Shown here: in pieces, positions 23,337 to 32,419 of the stretch | Layout of the letters: the number at the start of each line of letters is the position of its first letter | Position numbering within the stretch: position 1 is the stretch's first letter | Assembly (NCBI GenBank): GCA_910589195.1 | Contig: CAJUTC010000021.1 | Location: forward strand, 1-52,860 | Direction of reading: 5' to 3' | DNA from: an uncultured Lachnospiraceae bacterium | GTDB taxonomy: Bacteria > Bacillota > Clostridia > Lachnospirales > Lachnospiraceae | Length of the DNA stretch: 52,860 nt | Position numbers and translations under genes: made by a program | Notes under the pieces: model-generated | The model's database searches: none | Told to the model about the DNA's origin: nothing | What the model saw: the letters and a program-made list of their open reading frames with translations, nothing else

Positions 23337-23365
23337 TTGATTTAAAAGCCTTAAGTTGTTATCAT
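23337..23365 (+). promoter_or_regulatory. Sigma-A-like promoter of the DUF4364 gene
   Basis: TTGATT (23337-23342), a 17-base spacer and TATCAT (23360-23365) lie 45 bases upstream of the DUF4364 ATG, in the 128-base divergent region shared with the giant gene. No good promoter for the minus-strand giant gene was found in this region. Confidence 0.5.
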
Positions 23366-23410
23366 AGTAATGCAACGAAAAATGCGAAACGGAAAGGAGC
23401 CATAAAGCTG

Positions 23411-23938
23411 ATGCTTTCAGAACCGATAACGTTATATAAATTAATGAACTTATATATGCTACAGCAGGTAAATTTCCCTCTCACCAACGCACAATTAACA
23501 AATTTCTTTCTGGAACATGATTATACAACTTATTTTACTCTCCAGCAAACGTTAAATGAACTGGTGGATACCGGATTAATCCGGAAAGAAACCATCCGCA
23601 ACAGCACCCGGTATGAGATCACCAAAGAAGGTTCTGATGCTCTGAATTTTTTTTGCAGTAAAATTTCACCTGCCATTATAGAAGATATCGACCAATATTT
23701 AAAGGAAAATAAATTCCGTCTTCGGAATGAGGTTGGAATCATTTCCGATTTTTATAAATCAACCAGCCAGGATTATATCGTCCATTGTGAAGTAAGGGAA
23801 GGAAAATCTCCTTTGATCGAGTTAAATCTATCGGTTCCAGATAAAGTCCAGGCCGAATATATGTGCAGCAACTGGCAGGCAAAAAGCCAGGAAATTTATG
23901 CGTTCGCAATGAAATCCCTTATGAGCAGCCATTCTTAA
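23411..23938 (+). CDS. DUF4364-family winged-helix protein
   Basis: 175 aa. The N-terminal 85 residues form a winged-helix-type fold (LYKLMNLYMLQQVNFPLTNAQL, then TLQQTLNELVDTGLIRKETI and a wing NSTRYEITKEGSDAL). The C-terminal part is a mixed domain (YIVHCEVREGKSPLIELNLSV). The family is common in Firmicutes and is presumed DNA-binding, but no target is known to me. The ATG at 23411 follows AAAGGAG by about 11 bases; the frame opens upstream to 23285 without a ribosome binding site, so the shorter form is preferred. It is divergent from the giant-protein operon, which makes it a candidate regulator of that operon. Confidence 0.85.
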   Translation: MLSEPITLYKLMNLYMLQQVNFPLTNAQLTNFFLEHDYTTYFTLQQTLNELVDTGLIRKETIRNSTRYEITKEGSDALNFFCSKISPAIIEDIDQYLKENKFRLRNEVGIISDFYKSTSQDYIVHCEVREGKSPLIELNLSVPDKVQAEYMCSNWQAKSQEIYAFAMKSLMSSHS

Positions 23939-23995
23939 AAGGACGTTGGAACTAAGGTAAAAACAATGGGCAAAACATTCAGGGAGGAAATGAAC

Positions 23996-24232
23996 ATGAA
24001 AAAACAGATTCGCTTCTCCAAAAAGGCGCCAAAAGCATCCGGACAGGCTTCGGTTAAAGGGCTCCGGCAAACGTTGGCACAATGGGAACGAAAGCGGAAA
24101 CTTTGGAAATTTTATTTTTACAGCTTTGTGGTGCTGCCTGTATTTATGATTATGCTGGCAGTAAAAGTACTTCGAACTTATGTACGAATTAAGCTTCAGG
24201 AAATTGCCATAACAGCGGAAATAGAGCGCTGA
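23996..24232 (+). CDS. 78-aa basic single-pass membrane protein
   Basis: Not recognised. A very basic N-terminal half (MKKQIRFSKKAPKASGQ, ending in WERKRKLWKFYFY) is followed by one hydrophobic segment (SFVVLPVFMIMLAVKVL) and a short tail. By the positive-inside rule the N-terminus should be cytoplasmic. The ATG at 23996 has GGGAGG 8-9 bases upstream, a strong site. It starts 57 bases after DUF4364 and is likely cotranscribed with it. It is followed by the hairpin at 24296-24322. Confidence 0.7.
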   Translation: MKKQIRFSKKAPKASGQASVKGLRQTLAQWERKRKLWKFYFYSFVVLPVFMIMLAVKVLRTYVRIKLQEIAITAEIER

Positions 24233-24295
24233 AGCTGTATAAAATGGCGCCGCCAAATTTATGTTTTAGGCAGGCAAACTTTAATCAAGTAAGCG

Positions 24296-24322
24296 AAAGG
24301 ATGCTGCTATGCAGCATCCTTT
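24296..24322. terminator. Perfect 12-bp hairpin between convergent genes
   Basis: AAAGGATGCTGC pairs perfectly with GCAGCATCCTTT around the loop TAT. It directly abuts the ysxC stop codon (24323-24325) and lies 64 bases after the small membrane gene. It lacks a long T tract in either direction, so it may be a transcript-end stabiliser or a weak two-way terminator. Confidence 0.65.
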
Positions 24323-24937
24323 CTAAAAGGTTTCTTGAACTGTTTCGTTGCGGGAATCCATGATATGCTCAATTAATTCCCAAATTTCATCTCTTCCCTG
24401 TTTCGTTTCCGCTGAAAAAGGAATCAGGATGTCTTGTTTCTCCATTCCCAAACCTTCCCGCAGCATCTTTACATGTTTTGCAACCTGGCTGCGTTTCAGC
24501 TTATCTAATTTTGTGGCAATAATCACCGGATGATATCCATTATATACAATCCATTGAAACATAGTCCGATCATTTTCGGAAGGCTCATGGCGGATATCAA
24601 CCAATAAAAATACGATTTGAAGAACCTGGGATTTCTTTAAATAACGTTCAATCATTTTCCCCCATTTTTCCTTGGCTTCTAGCGAAACCTTGGCATAGCC
24701 GTAACCTGGAAGATCCACAAAATAAAGATCGTCATTAATATTGTAAAAATTAATGGTCTGGGTTTTGCCTGGCTGGGAAGAAGTTCTGGCCAACGACTTC
24801 CGGTTCATTAAGGCATTAATCAAGGAGGATTTCCCAACATTTGACTTTCCGGAAAACGCAAATTCAAATCGAGTATGTTCCGGCAATTTGCTGGTAATCC
24901 CACATACGGTTTCCAGTTCTGCTTTTTTAATAATCAT
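24323..24937 (-). CDS. ysxC: Ribosome-biogenesis GTPase YsxC/EngB
   Basis: About 204 aa, the normal size. GTPase motifs are complete: G1 GKSNVGKSSL, G2 region TSSQPGKTQTINFY, G3 DLPGYGYA, G4 TKLDK and G5 SAETKQG. The protein acts in late assembly of the 50S subunit. The ATG at 24937 follows AGGTG; an ATG at 24946 would add three residues. It begins 9 bases after lon ends. The lon-ysxC pairing is widespread in Firmicutes, which supports both assignments. Confidence 0.96.
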   Translation of the reverse strand: MIIKKAELETVCGITSKLPEHTRFEFAFSGKSNVGKSSLINALMNRKSLARTSSQPGKTQTINFYNINDDLYFVDLPGYGYAKVSLEAKEKWGKMIERYLKKSQVLQIVFLLVDIRHEPSENDRTMFQWIVYNGYHPVIIATKLDKLKRSQVAKHVKMLREGLGMEKQDILIPFSAETKQGRDEIWELIEHIMDSRNETVQETF

Positions 24938-24946
24938 AATATACAC

Positions 24947-27268
24947 CTATTCTATTATGGTTTCTTTCAGGACCTCTTCCATCTGACTGACAAACATAAT
25001 TTCCAGACCTTTTGTGATCTCTTTTAAAAGTTCGCTAATGTCTGGTTTATTTTTTTCCGGAACCAGCACCTTTGTTACATGAGCCATCCGTGCTGCCAAA
25101 ATCTTTTCCTTTAATCCTCCCACAGGAAGAACACGGCCTCTCAGTGTGATTTCCCCTGTCATAGCGATCTTAGCCCGAACCTTTTTTCCAGTTACCGCTG
25201 AAAACATGGCTGTAGCCATAGTAATGCCTGCAGAAGGCCCGTCTTTCGGAACCGCTCCTTCCGGGATATGGATATGGATATCATGTTTCTCAAAATAATC
25301 ATACTTCACATTGTAATCCGGGCAAACACTTCTCACATAAGTGAGGGCAGTCCTGGCAGACTCTTTCATAACATCCCCCATTTGCCCAGTCATTAAAAGC
25401 TCTCCTTTTCCCGGCATTCCATTTACTTCAATCTGCAGGGTGTCGCCTCCTACACTGGTCCAGGCTAACCCTCTCGCGATTCCCACCTGATCCTCGTTGT
25501 CCGCGTCCTCAAAGGTAATCCGCTGCTTGCCAAGGTATTTTTCCAGTGTACTTTCTGTTACCTTGATTGTTTTTTTCCTGTCTTCTAAAAATTCCCTGGC
25601 TGATTTCCTGCAAATATCCCCAATCCGCCGCTCTAAATTCCGGACGCCAGCTTCTCTTGTATAATTATGAATTATTTTTTCCAACGCATGATCCGAAATC
25701 GAAACCTGTTCTGGAGATAATCCATTTTTTTCTAACTGTTTTTTTACCAGATATTCTTTTGCAATATGGAATTTTTCATTCTCAGTGTAGCTGTTAACCT
25801 CAATCAATTCCATGCGATCCAGCAATGGTTTTGGAATTGACTGGGTAGTATTGGCTGTAGCAATAAACATTACTTGGGATAGGTCAATGGGAACCTCTAC
25901 ATAGTGGTCACGGAAACGGATGTTTTGCTCCCCGTCCAGCACTTCTAACAGCGCGGAAGAGGTATCCCCCTTATAATCGCTGCTTACTTTATCAATTTCA
26001 TCCAGCAGCATCAGCGGATTGGATACGCCTGCCTGACGCAGCCCTTCCACAATCCGTCCTGGCATGGCCCCTACATACGTTTTCCGATGTCCACGGATTT
26101 CCGCCTCATCCCGGATGCCGCCCAGGCTGATTCTCACATACTGCTTGTTTAAGGCTCGGGCTACCGAACGGGCTATGGATGTTTTTCCTGTTCCGGGAGG
26201 CCCTACCAAACACAGAATGGAGCCGCTTCCCTTTCCCGTCAGCACACGTACCGCCAGATACTCCAGCATCCGTTCCTTTACTTTATCCAGACCGTAATGA
26301 TCTTCATTCAGGATCTCTTCCGCATGATGAATATCATTATTATCTTTGGAAACCTTTTTCCAGGGAAGCTCCAAAAGAGTTTCAATATACGTGCGGATTA
26401 CATTTCCCTCCTGGCTGCCTCCCGGCATGGCCCTCAGCCGTTCAATTTCTTTTTTCAGCTTCTCTTTTACCTCTTTGCCTGCCTTCAGATTCTTTAACTG
26501 CTTCTGGTATTCATCCGCATCCGATTGGATGTTTTCTTCTCCCAGTTCTTTCCGGATAATCCGCATCTGCTCCCGTAAAATATAATCTTTTTGATTTTTG
26601 TCTACGGCAGCCTTAACCTTAGCCTGGAAGTCCCGTTTGATTTTTGCCACCTCAATTTCAGAAACCAGGCTGTGAACCACATGTTCATAGCGAACCGAAA
26701 GGAAAAGGCTTTCTAGTATTGACTGGCGGAACCCGTAATCCCAAGGAATCTGAATAGCAACCTGATCCAAAAGCTCTTCCAAATCTTGAATCATCAAAAG
26801 GTTTGGAAGGATTTCCTTTACCAGTCTGGGATTCACCTTGCTGTACTCTTCCAGTTTCTCTTTTATGATACGAATCATCGCTTCTGAAGCCACATATTCC
26901 AATGGTTCCAGTTGGGCTCCGGGAAGAACCTGCTCTACTTCTGCCATCAGGCATGGCCCTTCCATATCCATATCCATAATTTCAGCCCGCTCCAGGCCTT
27001 CCACCATCACCCGGATAATCTTTCCCGGCATCTTAACCAATTGTTTTACCATTGCGATACAGCCTATCTGGAATAGATCCATTCGTTCCGGTTCCGCAAT
27101 ATCCGCCTGTTTCTGGGTGATGAGAAACACTTTCTGGTCTTCTACCATCGCTTTTTCGACTGCGGCAATCGATTTTTCACGGCTGATATCGAAATGAACC
27201 ATCATTTTAGGCAGGACGGTCAACCCGCGAAGGGCAATTGCCGGTAATGTATATACTTTTTGCTCCAT
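24947..27268 (-). CDS. lon: ATP-dependent protease Lon
   Basis: A 773-aa LonA-type protease. The N-terminal substrate-binding domain runs to about residue 200, followed by a coiled coil. The AAA+ module has Walker A GPPGTGKTS with Lys362 and Walker B LMLLDEIDK. The C-terminal protease domain has the Ser-Lys dyad at Ser679 (KDGPSAG) and Lys722 (GGLKEK). It degrades misfolded and regulatory proteins in the cytosol. AAAGG precedes the ATG. It is separated from clpX by a hairpin that may reduce read-through. Confidence 0.97.
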   Translation of the reverse strand: MEQKVYTLPAIALRGLTVLPKMMVHFDISREKSIAAVEKAMVEDQKVFLITQKQADIAEPERMDLFQIGCIAMVKQLVKMPGKIIRVMVEGLERAEIMDMDMEGPCLMAEVEQVLPGAQLEPLEYVASEAMIRIIKEKLEEYSKVNPRLVKEILPNLLMIQDLEELLDQVAIQIPWDYGFRQSILESLFLSVRYEHVVHSLVSEIEVAKIKRDFQAKVKAAVDKNQKDYILREQMRIIRKELGEENIQSDADEYQKQLKNLKAGKEVKEKLKKEIERLRAMPGGSQEGNVIRTYIETLLELPWKKVSKDNNDIHHAEEILNEDHYGLDKVKERMLEYLAVRVLTGKGSGSILCLVGPPGTGKTSIARSVARALNKQYVRISLGGIRDEAEIRGHRKTYVGAMPGRIVEGLRQAGVSNPLMLLDEIDKVSSDYKGDTSSALLEVLDGEQNIRFRDHYVEVPIDLSQVMFIATANTTQSIPKPLLDRMELIEVNSYTENEKFHIAKEYLVKKQLEKNGLSPEQVSISDHALEKIIHNYTREAGVRNLERRIGDICRKSAREFLEDRKKTIKVTESTLEKYLGKQRITFEDADNEDQVGIARGLAWTSVGGDTLQIEVNGMPGKGELLMTGQMGDVMKESARTALTYVRSVCPDYNVKYDYFEKHDIHIHIPEGAVPKDGPSAGITMATAMFSAVTGKKVRAKIAMTGEITLRGRVLPVGGLKEKILAARMAHVTKVLVPEKNKPDISELLKEITKGLEIMFVSQMEEVLKETIIE

Positions 27269-27301
27269 TCTTATCCTTTCTGAGTCAAATATGCCAAAAG
27301 A

Positions 27302-27334
27302 GGACGCTGCCGAACCTTACGTTTTGCAGCGCCC
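27302..27334 (-). terminator. Hairpin between clpX and lon
   Basis: On the minus strand GGGCGCTGC pairs with GCAGCGTCC (one G-U) around 15 bases and is followed by TCTTTT. It lies 22 bases after the clpX stop and about 34 bases before the lon start. It is probably a leaky terminator or attenuator separating tig-clpP-clpX from lon-ysxC. Confidence 0.6.
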
Positions 27335-27355
27335 TTTCTGTCATTTCGTTGCCCA

Positions 27356-28660
27356 TCAAGCAATTTCGCCGGACTGATCTTTCCGCATCCTTCTGGAAGA
27401 TGCAGCCCTGGGTACTGCCGTATCCCGGTACACAATCTCAGGTTTCCCTTCCCCGCTGATTACATCTCTGGTAATGGTTACAATACCAATGGTATCATCC
27501 GAAGGAATCTCATACATCAGATCCGTCATAATGTTCTCCAGGATGGAACGTAAGCCTCTGGCTCCAGTTTTCCTTTCCGCCGCCAGCTCCGCTACTGCCA
27601 TCAACGCATCCTGGGTAAACTCTAATTTTACATCATCTAACTCAAACAGCTTTTGGAACTGTTTTGTCAAAGCATTCTTGGGCTGGGACAAAATCTGAAC
27701 CAGCGTATTCTTATCCAGCAGATTTAAGGATACCGTAATAGGAACACGTCCGATAAACTCCGGAATCAGGCCAAATTTTGTCAAATCCTGGGGCAGCACC
27801 TGGTGAAGCAGTTCATCAATATCCGTTTTATTTTTATCTACAATATTTGCGTTAAAACCAATAGAACCTGCGTTTAAACGCTGTTCCACAACCCGCTCCA
27901 AACCATCAAAGGCACCGCCGCAGATAAACAGGATATTTGTGGTATCAATCTGCAGCAGTTCCTGATGGGGGTGCTTCCTGCCTCCCTGAGGAGGAACGCT
28001 GGCTACCGTCCCCTCTAAAATTTTAAGCAGCGCTTGTTGTACCCCTTCACCAGAAACATCTCTGGTGATCGATACATTTTCAGACTTCTTGGTAATCTTA
28101 TCAATTTCGTCAATGTAAATAATGCCGTACTCTGCTTTGCTAATGTCATAGTCAGCCGCCTGAATCAGCTTCAGCAGGATATTTTCCACATCTTCGCCTA
28201 CATACCCAGCTTCTGTCAGGGCTGTGGCATCCGCAATAGCAAACGGAACATTTAAAATCTTCGCCATGGTCTGAGCCAAATAGGTTTTCCCGGAACCGGT
28301 AGGGCCAAGCATTAAAATATTGCTTTTGGCAATATCCAAATCAATATGCTTTGATGTGGTAACCCGCTTATAATGGTTATATACGGCAACAGAAAGCACC
28401 TTTTTTGCTTCGTCCTGGCCTATTACATACTCATCCAAAAAGGCCTTGATTTCCTTTGGCTTCATCAGGTTAATATCATTAAAGGCTCCAATCTCCTCTT
28501 CTTCCATATCCGCAAATTCTTCTTCCAGAATCTCGGAGCAAAGCTCAATGCACTCATCACAGATAAATACATTATTGGAACCGGCAATTAATTTTCTTAC
28601 CTGATCCTGGGTCTTCCCGCAAAATGAACATCTGACCTTATCTTCTATTCTGCCAGGCAT
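27356..28660 (-). CDS. clpX: ClpX, ATPase subunit of Clp protease
   Basis: 434 aa. The N-terminal zinc-binding domain has four cysteines (CSFCGKTQ and CDECIELC), which bind adaptors and substrates. The AAA+ module has Walker A GPTGSGKTYLAQ and Walker B IIYIDEIDKI, with RDVSGEGVQQALL as sensor region. An IGF-type loop that docks on ClpP appears as IGF in GSIGFNAN. It unfolds proteins and feeds them to ClpP. GAGGTGG precedes the ATG, and it starts 24 bases after clpP ends. Confidence 0.97.
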   Translation of the reverse strand: MPGRIEDKVRCSFCGKTQDQVRKLIAGSNNVFICDECIELCSEILEEEFADMEEEEIGAFNDINLMKPKEIKAFLDEYVIGQDEAKKVLSVAVYNHYKRVTTSKHIDLDIAKSNILMLGPTGSGKTYLAQTMAKILNVPFAIADATALTEAGYVGEDVENILLKLIQAADYDISKAEYGIIYIDEIDKITKKSENVSITRDVSGEGVQQALLKILEGTVASVPPQGGRKHPHQELLQIDTTNILFICGGAFDGLERVVEQRLNAGSIGFNANIVDKNKTDIDELLHQVLPQDLTKFGLIPEFIGRVPITVSLNLLDKNTLVQILSQPKNALTKQFQKLFELDDVKLEFTQDALMAVAELAAERKTGARGLRSILENIMTDLMYEIPSDDTIGIVTITRDVISGEGKPEIVYRDTAVPRAASSRRMRKDQSGEIA

Positions 28661-28684
28661 ACATCCACCTCGTTTCTACCAGCA

Positions 28685-29266
28685 TTAACGGCTGGTGATT
28701 ACTTTATCAATCAGCCCATAGGCAAGGGCCTCTTCTGCTGTCATGTAATTATCACGTTCCGTATCCCGCTCAATTACTTCTATGGGCTGGCCTGTGTTCG
28801 CAGACAAAATTTCATTTAATTTCTTTTTCGTTTGCAAAATCTTTTCCGCTACAATCTGAATCTCGGTAGCTTGGCCTCTGGCGCCGCCGGAAGGCTGATG
28901 AATCATAACCTCCGCATTGGGAAGCGCCATCCGTTTCCCTTTTGTGCCGCCTGCAAGCAGAAAAGCACCCATGCTGGCAGCCATGCCGATACAGATAGTA
29001 GAAATATCACACTTAATATAATTCATAGTATCGTAAATCGCAAGACCTGCTGAAACCGAACCCCCCGGACTGTTAATATACAGGGAAATTTCTTTTCCCG
29101 GATCTTCTGATTCCAGGAACAAAAGCTGGGCAACTACCAGGCTGGCCGATACATCCGTAACCTCTTCTCCAAGGAAAATAATACGATCTTTAAGCAAACG
29201 GGAATAAATATCATAAGAACGCTCGCCTCTGCTTGTGGATTCTACTACATAAGGTATTAAACTCAT
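28685..29266 (-). CDS. clpP: ClpP, proteolytic subunit
   Basis: 193 aa with the catalytic triad at Ser98 (GMAASMG), His123 (MIHQP) and Asp172 (ERDTERDNYM), the same numbering as Bacillus ClpP. I chose the ATG at 29266, after GGGGAG, because ClpP normally starts shortly before IPYVVE; the frame extends 8 residues further to 29290. It forms the barrel protease that works with ClpX. Gene order tig-clpP-clpX is standard in Firmicutes. Confidence 0.97.
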   Translation of the reverse strand: MSLIPYVVESTSRGERSYDIYSRLLKDRIIFLGEEVTDVSASLVVAQLLFLESEDPGKEISLYINSPGGSVSAGLAIYDTMNYIKCDISTICIGMAASMGAFLLAGGTKGKRMALPNAEVMIHQPSGGARGQATEIQIVAEKILQTKKKLNEILSANTGQPIEVIERDTERDNYMTAEEALAYGLIDKVITSR

Positions 29267-29296
29267 GCAAAACTCCCCTTTCTTTACCATCGGAAA

Positions 29297-29335
29297 GTTG
29301 CAGCCATTCCCACAGACGGCAGGAACTGCTGCAAC
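29297..29335 (-). repeat. Stem-loop between tig and clpP
   Basis: GTTGCAGC and GCTGCAAC form a perfect 8-bp stem, extendable inward with TTCC/GGAA across two mismatches, in the 78-base gap between tig and clpP. There is no U tract beyond TTTCC, so it could be a processing or stabilising element or a weak attenuator that sets clpP expression relative to tig. Confidence 0.5.
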
Positions 29336-29344
29336 TGATCCTAA

Positions 29345-30631
29345 CTAAACTAATTTCGCTTCGGCCACTAAGAAATCAACTGCTTCCTGAACAGCAATAT
29401 CCTGCTTCATCTGCTTCTTCTCAAAGTCGCCCATGTATTCCTTAAGCTTATCTGCTTCCATCTTATAAGCTTCTGCCATTTTCTTAAGCTCTTCGTCAAT
29501 TCTCTCTTCCGTTACTTCAATATTTTCAGCTTTCGCCACTGCCTCCAGCACCAGCCTGGTTTCAATCCGCTTTACTGCCTGAGGACGCATCTGTTCCTTT
29601 AAGGAATCAATGGTCATTCCCGTATACTCCATATACTGATCAAAGGAAATCCCCTGGCTCTGCATACGGCGGGCATAATCCTGAACCAGTGTTTCAACCT
29701 GGCTGTCGATCATTGGCTCCGGAATATCCATAGTAGCATTGGCAACAACAGCCTCTACTACCTTGTCCTCATTTTCTGTAGCGGCTTCTTTTTTCTTCTT
29801 TTCTTCCAGTTTCTCCCTTAAATCAGCCTTATACTCATCTAAGGTTTCAAATTCAGAAACTTCACTCGCAAATTCATCATCAAGGACTGGAAGCTCTTTT
29901 TTCTTGATTTCTTTAATTGTTACCTTAAAAACAGCAGGTTTCCCCGCTAAATCCTTTGCATGGTATTCTTCCGGGAACGTTACGTTTACCTGGCACTCCT
30001 CGCCTTTATTCTTGCCAATCAGCTGCTCTTCAAAGTTATCGATAAAGGAGTGGGAACCGATGGTGAGAGGATAGTCCTCTGCTTTTCCGCCATCAAACGG
30101 AACTCCATCTACAGAGCCGTCAAAATCAATTACCGTCTGATCTCCATCTTGAACCGGGCGGTCTTCAATGGTAATCAATCTGGAATTTTGATTCTGGATC
30201 TTAACCAGTTCAGCGGCAACATCCTCATCCGTCACTTCGTCTGAGGCCTTTTCCACCTCAATTCCTTTATATTCGCCTAAGGTAACTTCCGGCTTTACGG
30301 CTACCATCGCGGAGTAGATAAATGGTTTTCCTTTTTCGATCTGTACGATAGAAACTTCTGGCCTGGATACGATTTCCAGTTCGCTTTCCTTCATTGCGTC
30401 TGCATAAGTATGATCAATTGCCTCTTCAGCAGCATCCTCATAGAAAACGCCCACGCCATACATTTTCTCAATCATATTTAATGGGGCTTTTCCCCGACGG
30501 AAGCCTGGAATCGCAAATCGACTTTTATTCTTTTTGTATGCGGTCTTAATACATTCTTCAAACTGCTGGGCTGAAACCTCTACGGTCAGCTTAGCCATGT
30601 TCTTCTCCAATTTTTCTACTTGTAAACTCAT
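29345..30631 (-). CDS. tig: Trigger factor (ribosome-bound chaperone)
   Basis: A 428-aa protein of standard length. The N-terminal ribosome-binding domain contains IPGFRRGKAPLNMIEKMYG, matching the GFRxGK signature. The central FKBP-like PPIase domain spans about 155-240 (QDGDQTVIDFDGSVDG, YPLTIGSHSFIDNFEEQLIG). The rest is the helical C-terminal chaperone domain. It shields nascent chains at the ribosome exit. AAGGAGG stands 8-9 bases before the ATG. It is the first gene of tig-clpP-clpX. Confidence 0.96.
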   Translation of the reverse strand: MSLQVEKLEKNMAKLTVEVSAQQFEECIKTAYKKNKSRFAIPGFRRGKAPLNMIEKMYGVGVFYEDAAEEAIDHTYADAMKESELEIVSRPEVSIVQIEKGKPFIYSAMVAVKPEVTLGEYKGIEVEKASDEVTDEDVAAELVKIQNQNSRLITIEDRPVQDGDQTVIDFDGSVDGVPFDGGKAEDYPLTIGSHSFIDNFEEQLIGKNKGEECQVNVTFPEEYHAKDLAGKPAVFKVTIKEIKKKELPVLDDEFASEVSEFETLDEYKADLREKLEEKKKKEAATENEDKVVEAVVANATMDIPEPMIDSQVETLVQDYARRMQSQGISFDQYMEYTGMTIDSLKEQMRPQAVKRIETRLVLEAVAKAENIEVTEERIDEELKKMAEAYKMEADKLKEYMGDFEKKQMKQDIAVQEAVDFLVAEAKLV

Positions 30632-30769
30632 GTTATGGGTTCCTCCTTAATCTATCTGTGAACCGCCTGACCTTAAGGGCGTTACACTTCAATTTAATAC
30701 TATAGCATATCCGCCCACCAAATACCAGCCCTAAAATACAGAAAATTCGCTGGAAATTCGCCTAAAACT

Positions 30770-31324
30770 TTATTTTTCATATTGGATCGCTGCCTTTACC
30801 TGGGCCGCCGTTTCTTTTCCGACTAACAGCCCCGCAAGCTCCAGCCCTAAATCCAGTGCGAACCCAAGGCCTCTTGCCGTAGTAATCAATCCATCCGTTA
30901 CCACGCCTTGGCTTGTGTATTCAGCGCCGTTTAAGCTGTCCTCAAAACCGGGATAACAAGTTGCTTTTTTCCCTTTTAAAAACCCAAGATTCCCCAACAC
31001 ACTTGGAGCCGCGCAGATGGCGGCTACTCTTCTGTCCTCGCCTAATGCCCGTTCCAAAGCCGCGGCAAGACCCTTATGTTCCGCTAAATGTTTCGTTCCC
31101 GGCATTCCTCCCGGCAGGAAAATGCAGTCTGCCTCCTCTGGCACCGATTCTTCCCAAAGCATATCAGTTACAATCTTAATTCCATGGGAACCGGTTACGA
31201 TCCGTTCCCCTGACATTGAAACCAAAATTACATCCATTCCGCAGCGGATCATCACATCTGCTGCAGCCAAACATTCCACTTCCTCCAAACCTTCCGCCAC
31301 ACAGGCATACACCTTTGCTTTCAT
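30770..31324 (-). CDS. DJ-1/PfpI family protein
   Basis: 184 aa with the class I glutamine amidotransferase-like fold. The nucleophile elbow is AAICAAPSVLG, with the reactive Cys; the conserved glutamate lies in CVAEGLEEVE; and FLPGGMPGTKHL and TTARGLGFALDLGLEL are DJ-1 signatures. Members act as chaperones or deglycases, or in thiol stress. The start at 31324 has AGGAGGT just upstream; the much longer frame to 31462 overlaps the preceding DUF975 gene. It follows DUF975 after 19 bases. Confidence 0.92.
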   Translation of the reverse strand: MKAKVYACVAEGLEEVECLAAADVMIRCGMDVILVSMSGERIVTGSHGIKIVTDMLWEESVPEEADCIFLPGGMPGTKHLAEHKGLAAALERALGEDRRVAAICAAPSVLGNLGFLKGKKATCYPGFEDSLNGAEYTSQGVVTDGLITTARGLGFALDLGLELAGLLVGKETAAQVKAAIQYEK

Positions 31325-31343
31325 ATTATAATACCTCCTGATT

Positions 31344-32174
31344 TTAATTCCAGTTTGAATCCGTCCCTCTCCAATTTGATCCATCCGGAGCCACCGATTG
31401 GGTGTAAACTGCCCCATCCGGATCCGGATGGTGAACTCGGTTTCCATTTCTTGGAACCCCAAGCCGTTCCTCCCGAAGTTTTAAATAAAGCTCCGCCATG
31501 GTAGCTTCCACATATGGCTCCACAAAAATCATGCCCACACAGCAAATCAATAATCCTAGTAAATACCATCCTATAAAAGACAGTTCCAGCACCCAGGTAT
31601 CTAATTTATTCCCATCCATCATTTCTTTGCTCAGCCGGAAAACTTCCCTGCTGTCCATGTCCGGATACTCCGCCACCAGATAGGGAACCATATAATATTC
31701 ATAGTGTTTGATAATCCCAGGGATCACCAAAAGCAAGGTCCATAAGGCTTCATAAAGCGCTCTAAGAAACTGGACTTTAACCGTATTCCAATATCGGCCA
31801 GCCTTAAAATTTCCAAATAATTCGGCAACACCGGCATGCTCTTCATAGAGCGTACTGATGGTAAAATAGCGGCATTTCCCCACCAAAACCACATTTGATA
31901 CGAAAATTTTAATCACCATGAGTATGGCAAAAACAGCTAAGGCTACAGAAAAACCTAATAAAGCAAGGCCCAGTTCCAGAGAAGGATTTTTCAACATCTC
32001 TGATGCCCACTGGCTTTGTCCATGGCTGCCAAAGTTTCTTTCAACGGATATGTTGATTCCATTTCTTTTCTCCCCTCCCAGTATTCCTGCTAAAAAGGTT
32101 ACAAGGAGGCCATAACCATAGTAATGTTCAAGGCCTGCCTTTGCGCATTCCTTTAATTCCGCCCTTGTCCACAT
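31344..32174 (-). CDS. DUF975-family membrane protein
   Basis: 276 aa with about five to six hydrophobic segments (YGLLVTFLAGILGG, ELGLALLGFSVALAVFAILMVIKIF, ALYEALWTLLLVIPGIIKHYEYYMVPYL, ELSFIGWYLLGLLICCVGMIFV). The N-terminus MWTRAELKECAKAGL and the PGIIKHYEYYMVPYLVAEYPDM block are hallmarks of DUF975. The start at 32174 has GGGAGG close upstream; the frame extends to 32255 without a site. The C-terminal tail is hydrophilic. Function unknown; no substrate can be inferred. Confidence 0.88.
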   Translation of the reverse strand: MWTRAELKECAKAGLEHYYGYGLLVTFLAGILGGEKRNGINISVERNFGSHGQSQWASEMLKNPSLELGLALLGFSVALAVFAILMVIKIFVSNVVLVGKCRYFTISTLYEEHAGVAELFGNFKAGRYWNTVKVQFLRALYEALWTLLLVIPGIIKHYEYYMVPYLVAEYPDMDSREVFRLSKEMMDGNKLDTWVLELSFIGWYLLGLLICCVGMIFVEPYVEATMAELYLKLREERLGVPRNGNRVHHPDPDGAVYTQSVAPDGSNWRGTDSNWN

Positions 32175-32322
32175 AAGCACCTCCCTGTCCGAATGTTTTT
32201 TCTTAATTGCTAATAGTATGATGTTGGTGTCAAAAGGTCTTTTGCCAGCTTGCATCGGATTTTCCGCCTTTTGGCCCTGGTACTTAGTATATCACAAACT
32301 ACAGCCAGTTCAAATATTTTTC

Positions 32323-32351
32323 TTGAGAATTTTTCTGCTATCATGTACACT
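32323..32351 (+). promoter_or_regulatory. Sigma-A-like promoter of the CYTH gene
   Basis: TTGAGA, a 17-base spacer and TACACT lie 69 bases before the CYTH ATG, in the divergent gap between DUF975 and CYTH. The -10 is only a partial match. Confidence 0.4.
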
Positions 32352-32419
32352 GGTTACAGTTTTAGCATCTTCCTTTGGAAACCTAAATTATAATCGAACC
32401 AAGAAAGCGAGGATTTACT

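Noticed and set aside
30632..30769. CtsR or CIRCE operator upstream of tig
   Set aside because: Neither the CtsR heptad repeat nor the CIRCE inverted repeat is present.
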